Positions 34,275-41,502 of a stretch of DNA of 64,000 bases are shown here, piece after piece (positions within the stretch are counted from its first letter, which is position 1; each line of letters starts with the position of its first letter). Under the pieces are notes generated by a model. That model had not been told where the DNA came from. It was given only the letters and a program-made list of their open reading frames with translations, and made no database searches. Position numbers and translations under genes: made by a program. The stretch is from NCBI GenBank assembly GCA_039796935.1, contig JBDKIV010000317.1:1-64000 (forward strand), given 5' to 3'. The stretch is from VFMC01 sp039796935. Its GTDB lineage: Bacteria > Actinomycetota > Acidimicrobiia > Acidimicrobiales > Ilumatobacteraceae.

Positions 34275-34335
34275 CCGTGGCGGGAACCACGGAAACCTAC
34301 CAATACGACACCTTTTTGGGTGGTTTGGTAGGTTT
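34275..34335. other. Two adjacent inverted repeats in an intergenic region
   Basis: CCGTGG (34275-34280) pairs with CCACGG (34287-34292), and directly after it AAACCTACCAA (34293-34303) pairs perfectly with TTGGTAGGTTT (34325-34335); the 21-base loop contains CACC/GGTG. The A/T-rich stem is unusual in this GC-rich window. The gap 34171-34423 between the convergent thiolase and lipoprotein genes holds no other gene. It may be a structured RNA, a bidirectional terminator or a relic of a mobile element. Confidence 0.4.
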
Positions 34336-34423
34336 GTATGGCGGTCAGGCTCTCGACTGGCCATGACGGCCGTGCCGCGGTGGGTGCGAGGACGAACACT
34401 CCGCACCGTGGCTGATCACGGCA

Positions 34424-35206
34424 CTAGCTCGCGATCACCACGGCGATGGCGCTGAAGTCTCCGGTGTCGGTCTCGAGGCCGACACCGCCGCTCACGAGGA
34501 GTACGACGACGTCACCGGCGTCGGCGCCCGAGAGATCGAGCGTGGTCGAGTACGGGGCCGTCTCGCCGAAGTTCCCGGCCATCACCACCTGGCGGTCGAG
34601 TTCGTTCGAGGCGTCTCCGGCCAGGAAGGCCCGCACGACGATCGTCGCCTCGAACCCGGTGCCCTGGCCCTCCACCGTCAGCGGCCCGGCGGGTACGGCG
34701 GTGCCGGTCTCGGGAGCAGTGATCGAATCGGCGTCGCTGCCCGCCCCGATGACGAACCATCCGTCGGCGGCGCCGAGCTGTCGGAGGAACAGCACCGACC
34801 GTGGTGCACCGCCGCTCGCCTCGAGGGGAGGGAGGACTTCGATCTCGCCGCTTCGCGAGTCGCCCTGCAGGAACTCGCCGAGGACTGGCTCGACGCCGAA
34901 CACGTCGCGAACGAAACCCTCCGCTGCAGCCTCGGGGGTGCTGAGGACGACATCGGCTGCCGGCCAGACGGCAACGGTGGTTGCAGCAGGGGTGGTCGTG
35001 GCGGTCGTCGGTGCGGTGGTCGATGCCGGGGTCGTCGGGGTCGTCGTTGCCGGGGCACCGGTGGTCGCCGTGGTGGGAGCGACGGAACTCGGTGTGTTGG
35101 TCGACGTGCTGGCTGCGGGCACCGTCGTCGACGTGTCGTCTCCGTTGCCGCAGGCGGGCATCAACAGCAGGGCTGCGACCGAGAGCAGGGTTCGCGTGAT
35201 GTTCAT
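34424..35206 (-). CDS. Lipoprotein with Thr-rich linker and Gmad2-like Ig domain
   Basis: A 260-residue exported protein. MNITRTLLSVAALLLMPACG has a lipobox ending in Cys. A Thr/Ala/Pro linker of about 60 residues follows, then a domain with SVLFLRQLGAADGWFVIGA and a C-terminal immunoglobulin-like region (GTGFEATIVVRAFLAGD and YSTTLDLSGADAGDVVVLLV) resembling Gmad2 modules of cell-surface and spore-germination proteins. Binding partner unknown. The ATG has a GGAGG at 9 bases, so this is a leadered gene. The upstream Met choices fall before the signal peptide and were rejected. Confidence 0.7.
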   Translation of the reverse strand: MNITRTLLSVAALLLMPACGNGDDTSTTVPAASTSTNTPSSVAPTTATTGAPATTTPTTPASTTAPTTATTTPAATTVAVWPAADVVLSTPEAAAEGFVRDVFGVEPVLGEFLQGDSRSGEIEVLPPLEASGGAPRSVLFLRQLGAADGWFVIGAGSDADSITAPETGTAVPAGPLTVEGQGTGFEATIVVRAFLAGDASNELDRQVVMAGNFGETAPYSTTLDLSGADAGDVVVLLVSGGVGLETDTGDFSAIAVVIAS

Positions 35207-35327
35207 GGGAAACCTCCAGTGCTCATGGAACACGCAGAACCTGCCCGGCGAACAGGGCCGGATGTCCCTCAGATCGTCGCAGGACGGCCCGATGGTACGA
35301 CCCTCGGCCCCCGACCGGTGCCACCGC

Positions 35328-36443
35328 TCAGCCGAGGTCGTACTCCGAGATCTCGACGATGCGGCGCTCGTCGATCGAGCGGTGAGCCGCAGCACCCATG
35401 ACCACCGACCAGAGTCCGTCGTCGACGGTCACCTCGGCAGCTCGGCCGGCGCGTAGACAGTCGATGAACCGAAGGTGCTCGAGGTAGGACGAACCGCTGT
35501 GGAACTCGGGGTACGGAACGTCGGCCGGTGTGGGGGCATCGACCTCTCGGACGCCCGACCGATCGCGCGGTCCGACGAAGACCCGGTCGCCGGGGACGGT
35601 GGCTTCGAGCTTGGCTGCATCGCCGACGATCGTGATCTCCTGCTCGTAGCGCCCGCCCTCGGCGAACATCGACAGGTCGAGGGCGCCTCGTACACCGTTG
35701 GCGAACTCGACGATGACGTAGGCGTTGTCGAGGATGTCGGGAACGCGGCCGTCGTACACCTCGTCGAGGTGGTTGACGTCCTGGCCGCCGGAGGCCATCA
35801 CGCGCACCGGGTCGGCTCCGGCGGCGAGGCGCATCAGGTCGAAGAAGTGGCAGCACTTCTCGACGAGCGTGCCGCCGGTGTTGGCGGTGAACCGGTTCCA
35901 GTTGCCGACCTTGACGAGGAACGGAAAGCGGTGCTCGCGGATCGAGACCATCCGGGTCGTGCCGCAGACGCCGGTCGCGAGTTGGTCGAGCAGCACCGAG
36001 ACCGTGGGGATGTAGCGGTACTCGAGTCCCACCCAGGTGAGGGCATCCCGGCCGTCGGCGAGGCGGCGCACGCGCAGCGCATCCTCGACGGTGGTGCACA
36101 TCGGCTTTTCGACCAGGACCGCGAGGTCGGTGGCGAGGATGTCGTCGAGGAGTGATGCGTGGGTGTGGTTCGGTGATGCGATCACGACGGCATCGAGATC
36201 GTCGCGGGCGATCAGGTCGCGATGGTCGGTGTAGGTGGCGACTGCATGACCCGTGCATGCAACGCCCCATTCGAGCGAACTGGCGACCGGATCGGACAGC
36301 GCCACCACCTGGGCATCGGCGATGTGAGCCAGATCGAGCAGGTGCTCGCCGCCCATCATCCCGGTGCCGATGATGCCGTACCGCACCGGCGGCCCGGTGG
36401 CGTTCGACGGTTCGATCGGGGGTCGAGGCTGCGACGCGTTCAT
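35328..36443 (-). CDS. Gfo/Idh/MocA family oxidoreductase
   Basis: A 371-residue NAD(P)-dependent dehydrogenase. RYGIIGTGMMGGEHLLDL is the Rossmann loop; AVVIASPNHTHASLLDDIL, AVLVEKPMCTTVEDA (E-K-P catalytic lysine) and GGTLVEKCCHFFDLMRLAAG are the family motifs. Members oxidise sugars or inositols; the substrate is unknown. The ATG at 36443 follows CACAAT by 7 bases and is preferred over ATG 36452, which would lie within that spacer. It stands alone, transcribed away from the sigma factor gene. Confidence 0.88.
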   Translation of the reverse strand: MNASQPRPPIEPSNATGPPVRYGIIGTGMMGGEHLLDLAHIADAQVVALSDPVASSLEWGVACTGHAVATYTDHRDLIARDDLDAVVIASPNHTHASLLDDILATDLAVLVEKPMCTTVEDALRVRRLADGRDALTWVGLEYRYIPTVSVLLDQLATGVCGTTRMVSIREHRFPFLVKVGNWNRFTANTGGTLVEKCCHFFDLMRLAAGADPVRVMASGGQDVNHLDEVYDGRVPDILDNAYVIVEFANGVRGALDLSMFAEGGRYEQEITIVGDAAKLEATVPGDRVFVGPRDRSGVREVDAPTPADVPYPEFHSGSSYLEHLRFIDCLRAGRAAEVTVDDGLWSVVMGAAAHRSIDERRIVEISEYDLG

Positions 36444-36642
36444 GCCCGGCATTGTGGCAGTCCCTCGCTGACGGCGCGGGTCTGGTGCAGGTGCATCGTG
36501 CTCGCCGCGCGCCTCCCACCGGTGCCGGTACGGCGCGTGCATCGCTGCGGTCGACTCATCGTGCGCTTCCGCCTGCCTCGCCGGTCGGCCACGCTGGCCA
36601 CCGCCCGATCGGCGGGCGCCTGGGCGAAGAAGGGTGAGTGGC

Positions 36643-37548
36643 ATGGTGGTCGCGGCGGACACGACGAACAGTCGGCAGGATCACGAGGGGGGTGGTTCAA
36701 CGGGTGCCGAATGCGAGTTCGGCGACCGCAACCGTGAGTTGTTCGGGCGGCGCAGCGACTGGATGGCGCGTGTCGAGGTGCTCGAGTCGGGCGAGCCACG
36801 AGATGGTGCTGCACTCCGTCGTGCCCGGCGCGCGGTCGAGCAGGTCGACACCGAGATCGTCCACCACAATCTCGGCCTCGTGCGTGGGTACTGCCGCCGG
36901 TTCACCGCTGCGGCAGGTCCGCACGACGCCGCCGACTTCGAGGCGGCCGGGCTCCTCGGCCTGATGCGGGCGATCGCGACCTTCGACCCCGATCAGGGGA
37001 GCTTCGCCCACTGGGCGTTCAAGCCGATCCAGCGTGAGGTGCTCCGGGCGGTCCGCGATGCCGACCACCCGACGCTCAACCTCACCGACTTCGAGCGTCG
37101 CCCTGCGATCATCCGGTCGCTCCGGTCCGTACAGAGCAGCGGTGGCGATGGGCGTGCGAGCTGGGCCGAGGTCGCTCGCATCGCCGGTGCGACCCTCGGG
37201 CAGGTACGCCGAGTCCTCGACCCGCCGGTGCTCGAGTCGTCCGATCTCGTCGGTGCGCTCGATGGTGGTGCGCCGACGGATGCGGTGGTGAGCCGGCGGC
37301 CGGGTCCCGAAGAGGTGGCAACGGCCTCCGACGTGTTGAGCTCGCTGCGTCGAGTCCTCGATCGCACGCTCGACGACCGCGAACGGTTCGTGCTGGTACG
37401 TCGGCTCGGTCTCGACGGTCTGCCAGCCGATCACCTCACCTCGATCGGCGCCGTGCTCGGCCTGTCGCGCGAGGCGGTGCGGCAGCTCGAGGCCCGGGCG
37501 TTGGCCAAGCTCCAGCACCCGATCATCCTGCGCGCCATTGCGTCCTGA
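36643..37548 (+). CDS. Sigma-70 family RNA polymerase sigma factor
   Basis: About 301 residues. Region 2 is DFEAAGLLGLMRAIATFDPD followed by GSFAHWAFKPIQREVLRAVRD; region 3 includes ASWAEVARIAGATLGQVRRVL; region 4 is HLTSIGAVLGLSREAVRQLEA, the helix-turn-helix for the -35 element. A full region 1.1 is absent. This is an alternative, group 3-like sigma factor rather than the housekeeping one; it is longer than ECF sigmas. AAGAAGG (36627-36633) is well placed for ATG 36643; a GTG at 36634 is the alternative start. No anti-sigma gene is adjacent, but an RsiG-like protein lies 3 kb downstream. Confidence 0.85.
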   Translation: MVVAADTTNSRQDHEGGGSTGAECEFGDRNRELFGRRSDWMARVEVLESGEPRDGAALRRARRAVEQVDTEIVHHNLGLVRGYCRRFTAAAGPHDAADFEAAGLLGLMRAIATFDPDQGSFAHWAFKPIQREVLRAVRDADHPTLNLTDFERRPAIIRSLRSVQSSGGDGRASWAEVARIAGATLGQVRRVLDPPVLESSDLVGALDGGAPTDAVVSRRPGPEEVATASDVLSSLRRVLDRTLDDRERFVLVRRLGLDGLPADHLTSIGAVLGLSREAVRQLEARALAKLQHPIILRAIAS

Positions 37549-37577
37549 TCGGCGATCGGCCGATCGAGTGGTCACCG

Positions 37578-37610
37578 CACGGTCGTGGCACGGTCGTGGC
37601 ACGGTCACGG
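37578..37610. repeat. 11-bp tandem repeat, three copies, downstream of the sigma factor gene
   Basis: CACGGTCGTGG is repeated exactly at 37578 and 37589 and with two changes at 37600. It starts 29 bp after the sigma factor stop, within the 209-bp gap before whiB. The rest of that gap shows no gene. Confidence 0.85.
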
Positions 37611-37757
37611 TACGGCTGCTCGTCGGTCACAGCCCGGTCGGAACCTGAATGACTCTCGACATCATCTGGTCGATAGATAAGTATCTGACCTACCTGCACC
37701 ACGTTCGCTCGCCCGGACGGTACCGGGTCACAACCTGATGAATGATGGAGGGGCACC

Positions 37758-38129
37758 ATGGAAGGTGTTGAGCCGTTGCTCGAGATGATCGCCAGCTGGG
37801 CGGAGGTGCCCTGGCTCGATCTGGCTGCGTGCTCCACGCTCGGCGAGAAGGATCTCGATCTGTTCTTCACGGCGGCAGGTGCCAGCATCAGCCGTTCGGC
37901 GAAGGAACTGTGCGCCGGATGTGCTGCCCGACACGCATGTCTGTCACACGCGTTCGATCACCAGATCGCGGTGGGATACTTCGGCGGGATGTCGTCCAAT
38001 CGTCGCCGCGAGTTGGGTCGCGAGGCAGCCTTGGCCGAGATCGAGTCCGAGCGCCGCACCTCGACGGTCGAGGTGCCGGTCAGCGCCGGTCACCGGCGAG
38101 GGTGGGCTCCTACGACTCGGAGATCGTGA
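37758..38129 (+). CDS. WhiB-like iron-sulfur transcriptional regulator
   Basis: A 123-residue Wbl protein. Four cysteines in the family arrangement, Cys25, Cys52, Cys55 and Cys61 (C-x2-C-x5-C), would bind a [4Fe-4S] cluster. VGYFGGMSSNRRREL is the G-(V/I)-(W/Y)-G-G turn followed by a basic tail for DNA contact. Wbl proteins bind sigma region 4 of the principal sigma factor and control development, redox responses or cell division in actinobacteria. GGAGGGG lies upstream of the ATG. Its 3' end overlaps the convergent peptidyl-prolyl isomerase gene by 20 bp. Confidence 0.92.
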   Translation: MEGVEPLLEMIASWAEVPWLDLAACSTLGEKDLDLFFTAAGASISRSAKELCAGCAARHACLSHAFDHQIAVGYFGGMSSNRRRELGREAALAEIESERRTSTVEVPVSAGHRRGWAPTTRRS

Positions 38130-39006
38130 TCGACTCGATCACGACGGGTGCCAGCGGCGGTACGCCGTTGGCTGCGGTCGGGTCGGCCAGGCCGTTCAGG
38201 ACCTTGACGGTGGTGTCGTACCCGGCCGAGACCTTGCCGATGATCGTGTACTGCGGCGGCAGCGCAGCGCCGTCGGCGCCGGTGACGATGAAGAACTGGC
38301 CGCCGGCCGTGTTCGGCCCGGCGTTCGCCATGGCGACGCTGCCCTCCTGGTACGAGCCGGGTTCGGGGAGTTCGTCGTCGATCGCATAGCCGGGGGCCGA
38401 TTCGTCGTCGCCGGGCCGACCGCACTGGACGACGAAGTTGCTGATGATGCGGTGGCACCCCGTCTCGGCGTAGTAGCCGTACCGGGCGAGCGTGACGAAG
38501 TTGTTCACGTTGCCCGGCGCACCCTCGGTGTCGAGGTTGATCGTGAACTCACCCTTGTTGGTGACGACCGTGGCGGTGTAGGTGGCGTCGAGGTCGATGC
38601 ACAGCTGCGGAGCACCCTCGAACGACTCGGGCGCAGCGGTCGAACCGTCGGCGGCAGGACAGGGAGCGGTGCCGTACTCGAAGGCCGGAGCAGCCGTGGT
38701 GGTCGGCGCTTCGGTGGTGGGCGCCTCGGTGGTGGTGGCTGCGCTGTCGACCGTGGTGGTCGGGTCGGCGGACGCAGTGGTGGTCGGCGCGATCGTCGTG
38801 TCGGCCGAGGTGACGACCGGTGCGGCCTCGTCGTCGTCCCCGCCGACGATCCAGCCGAGGCCGAACAGCAGGACGAGTCCGCCGATCACGACGACGGCGA
38901 TGGTGAGGCCGCGCTTCTTGGTCTTCTCGCGTCGTGCCTCGCGGGCGAGCTCTTCGAGCCGTGCTTGGCGGTTGGCCTTCTGTCGTTCACGTTTGGCGGT
39001 ACCCAC
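38110..39006 (-). CDS. Membrane-anchored cyclophilin-type peptidyl-prolyl isomerase
   Basis: A 298-residue protein. A basic N-terminus with coiled-coil character (KRERQKANRQARLEELAREA) precedes one helix (GLTIAVVVIGGLVLLFGLGW), a Thr-rich external linker and a cyclophilin domain (about residues 135-298). That domain has GCHRIISNFVVQCG, GSVAMANAGPNTAGGQFFI and IIGKVSAGYD. It accelerates proline isomerisation in proteins outside the membrane. The GTG at 39006 lies 9 bases after TAACCT on the minus strand, supporting the start. It ends inside the 3' end of whiB on the other strand. Confidence 0.9.
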   Translation of the reverse strand: MGTAKRERQKANRQARLEELAREARREKTKKRGLTIAVVVIGGLVLLFGLGWIVGGDDDEAAPVVTSADTTIAPTTTASADPTTTVDSAATTTEAPTTEAPTTTAAPAFEYGTAPCPAADGSTAAPESFEGAPQLCIDLDATYTATVVTNKGEFTINLDTEGAPGNVNNFVTLARYGYYAETGCHRIISNFVVQCGRPGDDESAPGYAIDDELPEPGSYQEGSVAMANAGPNTAGGQFFIVTGADGAALPPQYTIIGKVSAGYDTTVKVLNGLADPTAANGVPPLAPVVIESITISES

Positions 39007-39050
39007 GAGATCGGCAGGTTAGCGGCCCGAGCGTCTCCGCGCCCCGGCGA

Positions 39051-39590
39051 TCAGCTCCGGTCGCCGACGAGCTCCGGGTCGCCGGTGTCTGCACCGTCGT
39101 CGCTGTCGTCGCCGGCTTTTGCGATCAGGAACCCGATCGCTCGTTCGGTCTTCGGATAGCGACGAACGATCTGCCAGAACGCAGCGCTGTGGTTGCTCTC
39201 GTGGAGGTGCGCGAGCTCGTGGACGATCACGTAGTCGAGCACCCAGTCGGGGAACGGCGCGAGACGTGACGAGATCCGCACGGTCCCGGTGGCGGGTGTG
39301 CACGATCCCCACCGGGTCGTCATGTCGTCGGTCCAGCGGATCTCGCTGGGCCGCCTGAGTCCGTAGCGTGCAGCGAGGGACGCCGACCGCTGTGCCAGGT
39401 CGATGCGGTCGGTCGACATCCGGCGCCGGAAGCGTCGGGTCATCTCGTCGACCCAGTGCGCCTCCTCGGTGGCCGACATCCATGCCGGAATGGCGATCCG
39501 GAGGGTGTCGCCGACGAGCCGAGCGCCCACGGACCGTCGCCGGTTCTTCGAGCGAGTGACCTCGACCTGGAACGGGGCGGCGTCGTTCAC
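39051..39590 (-). CDS. YgjP-like (DUF45/WLM) metallopeptidase
   Basis: A 179-residue protein with VIVHELAHLHESNHSAAFW, a gluzincin-type H-E-x-x-H zinc motif followed by a third His, and RWGSCTPATGTVRIS, the conserved W-G-S-C block of the YgjP family. The N-terminus (VEVTRSKNRRRSVGARLVGD) is typical. Members are associated with UTP pyrophosphatase or protease function; the biological role is not settled. Its ATG overlaps the stop of the histidine phosphatase upstream, so they are co-translated. Confidence 0.85.
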   Translation of the reverse strand: MNDAAPFQVEVTRSKNRRRSVGARLVGDTLRIAIPAWMSATEEAHWVDEMTRRFRRRMSTDRIDLAQRSASLAARYGLRRPSEIRWTDDMTTRWGSCTPATGTVRISSRLAPFPDWVLDYVIVHELAHLHESNHSAAFWQIVRRYPKTERAIGFLIAKAGDDSDDGADTGDPELVGDRS

Positions 39591-40282
39591 AGCACCCCCG
39601 GATTCGGGGTGGCAGGCCGGTCGTCAGGGGTCGCCGGGTCGGCGAGTTCGACGAGGTCACCGGCGCTGAAGCGCCGTGTGGGATGGGGGCCGTGGGCGGT
39701 CATCCAGCTTCCGCCCAGATTGGGCAGGTGGGTGTCGCTCGCACCCAACTCGTGGCGAACGGCGCGGATGATCCCCCCGTGGCTGATGACCAGCACCTCG
39801 CCACCGGGGTGTTCGGAGGCGATGTCGGCGAGAGCGCCGATGAGTCGCTGTGCGGCGTCGTCGTACGGCTCGAACCCGTCCGGTCTGCGTCGCGCCGCGA
39901 GATAGCCGGGCCAGCCCGCTTCGACCTCGTCGCGGGTGAGGCCCTCCCACGGGCCGACGTGAACTTCGCGCAGGCGCGGGTCGATCTGCACCGGGCCGAT
40001 GCCGAGGAGCTCGGCGATGATCTCCGCCGTCAGCCGGGCGCGTTGCAGGTCGCTCGCCCACACGGCATCGAACGTGCCGAGTCGTTCCGAGGCGGCGACC
40101 GCTTGGAGCTGCCCGGCGCGGTCGAGGGGCGGGTCGGCCTGGCCCTGCCAGCGTCCGACGGCGTTCCACTCGCTCTGCCCGTGCCGCACGACCAGCAGCC
40201 GGGTATCGGCGGGCGCACCACCGGTGGTCGATCGGCTGGCCGGCTCGTGGGCCGGTCGGCGAGATGGTGGGTGGGCCGACAC
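39587..40282 (-). CDS. Histidine phosphatase superfamily (phosphoglycerate mutase-like) protein
   Basis: A 231-residue phosphatase with LLVVRHGQSEWNAVGRWQG (R-H-G catalytic His), WASDLQRARLTAE, REVHVGPWEGLTRDEVEAGW (catalytic Glu region) and VLVISHGGIIRAV (second His). It resembles broad-specificity phosphatases such as CobC/GpmB rather than glycolytic PGAM. The GTG at 40282 lies 7 bases after TACCCT on the minus strand, which selects it over far-upstream starts. Divergent from the MoaD-like gene 43 bp away; overlaps the YgjP gene by 4 bases. Confidence 0.88.
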   Translation of the reverse strand: MSAHPPSRRPAHEPASRSTTGGAPADTRLLVVRHGQSEWNAVGRWQGQADPPLDRAGQLQAVAASERLGTFDAVWASDLQRARLTAEIIAELLGIGPVQIDPRLREVHVGPWEGLTRDEVEAGWPGYLAARRRPDGFEPYDDAAQRLIGALADIASEHPGGEVLVISHGGIIRAVRHELGASDTHLPNLGGSWMTAHGPHPTRRFSAGDLVELADPATPDDRPATPNPGVL

Positions 40283-40325
40283 GGGTGCGAGGGTACCGGT
40301 GCCGCCCGGGAGTACGATCCGCTGC
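40283..40325. promoter_or_regulatory. Compact divergent leaderless promoters between a histidine phosphatase and a MoaD-like gene
   Basis: TACCCT (40295-40290, minus strand) and TACGAT (40313-40318, plus strand) each lie exactly 7 bases from their GTG starts. The region 16-18 bp upstream of each box overlaps the other box, so the -35 contacts of one promoter coincide with the -10 of the other. Confidence 0.65.
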
Positions 40326-40568
40326 GTGGCAGTCTTGAGGATGTTCGCATCGGCCCGCGAGGCAGCCGGCACGGGCAGCGAGATCGTCGACGCTGCAACG
40401 GTCGGCGACGTCCTCGACCGTGCGGTCGAGCGGTACGGGGTCGCGTTCGCAGCGGTTCTCGCCACCTGCAAGATCTGGTTGAACGGAGCCGAGACCGAGC
40501 GCTCGGCGCCGGTGTCGGAGTCGGACGAGGTGGCGGTCCTCCCACCCGTGAGCGGAGGTTGCCGATGA
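40326..40568 (+). CDS. MoaD/ThiS-family ubiquitin-like sulfur carrier with Gly-Gly-Cys-Arg end
   Basis: An 80-residue ubiquitin-fold protein. CKIWLNGAETERSAPVSESD and EVAVLPPVSGG match MoaD sulfur carriers, which are adenylated and thiocarboxylated on a terminal Gly-Gly. Here two residues, Cys-Arg, follow the diglycine before the TGA. Some carriers are made with a short tail removed by a JAMM-type peptidase (QbsE ends in Gly-Gly-Cys-Phe). The tail therefore implies processing, or loss of carrier function. Start GTG 40326 follows TACGAT by 7 bases. The stop overlaps the RsiG-like gene start. Confidence 0.85.
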   Translation: MAVLRMFASAREAAGTGSEIVDAATVGDVLDRAVERYGVAFAAVLATCKIWLNGAETERSAPVSESDEVAVLPPVSGGCR

Positions 40569-41056
40569 CCGAGGTCGATCCGTCCCAGTTGCCGCTCGCC
40601 GAGCTTCGCGCTGTTCGTGCACAACTGCAGAACGACGAGGATGCCGTGTCGTACGTCCGTCGTCTTGCTCAGGCGCGGCTCGACCTGATCGCCGCCGAGG
40701 TGGCCCGGCGCGGAAGCGGCGATTCGGCGACCGTCGAAGGTCGCCTCGCATCGATCCTCGGTTCGCACCTCACCGGCGGTGGTCCGGCTCGCCCGCCACG
40801 CCCCGCCGTCGACGCGAGCGATCACCCGTTGGCGCTCGAGCTCGAGCAGCTGTGGGGCGCCGGCGGTGGCACCGACCTCGCCGCGCTCGACGGTGACGCG
40901 CTCGCAGCGTTGCGTGACGACCTCCACGCCTTCGAGCAGGAGCGGTCGAGCGAACGACGAGCGCTGTTCGGCCGTATCGATGCGCTCAGCGCCGAACTCG
41001 TTCGTCGCTATCGCGACGGCGAGGCAGACATCGACGGCCTCCTTGCCGACGACTGA
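40565..41056 (+). CDS. RsiG-like protein with cyclic-di-GMP signature (putative anti-sigma factor)
   Basis: A 163-residue, predicted antiparallel coiled-coil protein. The first helix has Glu25, Ser29, Arg32, Gln36 and Asp40, an exact match to E(X)3S(X)2R(X)3Q(X)3D. That is the cyclic-di-GMP-binding signature of RsiG, the anti-sigma factor of WhiG in Streptomyces. The last helix repeats it as Glu124, Ser128, Arg131, Phe135 and Asp139, with Phe replacing Gln. The two helices are joined by a Gly/Pro-rich linker (about residues 49-88). RsiG binds its sigma factor only when loaded with c-di-GMP. The start overlaps the MoaD-like stop (ATGA). The sigma partner is not identified here. Confidence 0.8.
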   Translation: MTEVDPSQLPLAELRAVRAQLQNDEDAVSYVRRLAQARLDLIAAEVARRGSGDSATVEGRLASILGSHLTGGGPARPPRPAVDASDHPLALELEQLWGAGGGTDLAALDGDALAALRDDLHAFEQERSSERRALFGRIDALSAELVRRYRDGEADIDGLLADD

Positions 41057-41063
41057 CCGACCC

Positions 41064-41477
41064 GTGGCCGGCTCCGACGATCCGCGCCGGCCGGATCGTC
41101 ATGGTCTCGATCTCGGGGTGTTCATCCGGGCGCAGCGCGAGACGGCACGCATGAGCGTTCGCCGGCTGGCCGAGCTCGCCGGCGTGAGCAATCCGTATCT
41201 GTCGCAGATCGAGCGGGGCTTGCGACGGCCGAGCGCGGAGATCCTCCAGCAACTCGCCCGGGCGCTGCAGATCAGCGCCGAGACGCTGTACGTGAGGGCG
41301 GGTTTCTTGTCCGACGTCGGCGAGGGCGCAGTGTCCGGTGACACGCGCTCGGTGATCGCCGCCGACCCCCGGTTGAGTCCCGAACAGCGCGAGGCGCTCA
41401 TCAGGGTGTACGAGAGCTTCGTCCTCGCAGGGTCGGCCGAGTCGTCGGATCGGCGCTCCGCGGAGCGGGAATCCTGA
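41064..41477 (+). CDS. XRE-family helix-turn-helix regulator
   Basis: A 137-residue DNA-binding protein. LGVFIRAQRETARMSVRRLA followed by ELAGVSNPYLSQIERGLRRPS is a textbook Cro/CI helix-turn-helix (about residues 14-70), with EILQQLARALQISAETLYVRAGF completing the fold. The C-terminal 50 residues (ADPRLSPEQREALIRVYESF) form a second helical part that could mediate dimerisation. The GTG lies 7 bases after the RsiG-like stop, so it is probably in the same operon (MoaD-like, RsiG-like, XRE). Target genes unknown. Confidence 0.88.
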   Translation: MAGSDDPRRPDRHGLDLGVFIRAQRETARMSVRRLAELAGVSNPYLSQIERGLRRPSAEILQQLARALQISAETLYVRAGFLSDVGEGAVSGDTRSVIAADPRLSPEQREALIRVYESFVLAGSAESSDRRSAERES

Positions 41478-41502
41478 CGACCTGGTTAGGGTTTCGGTTC
41501 TG

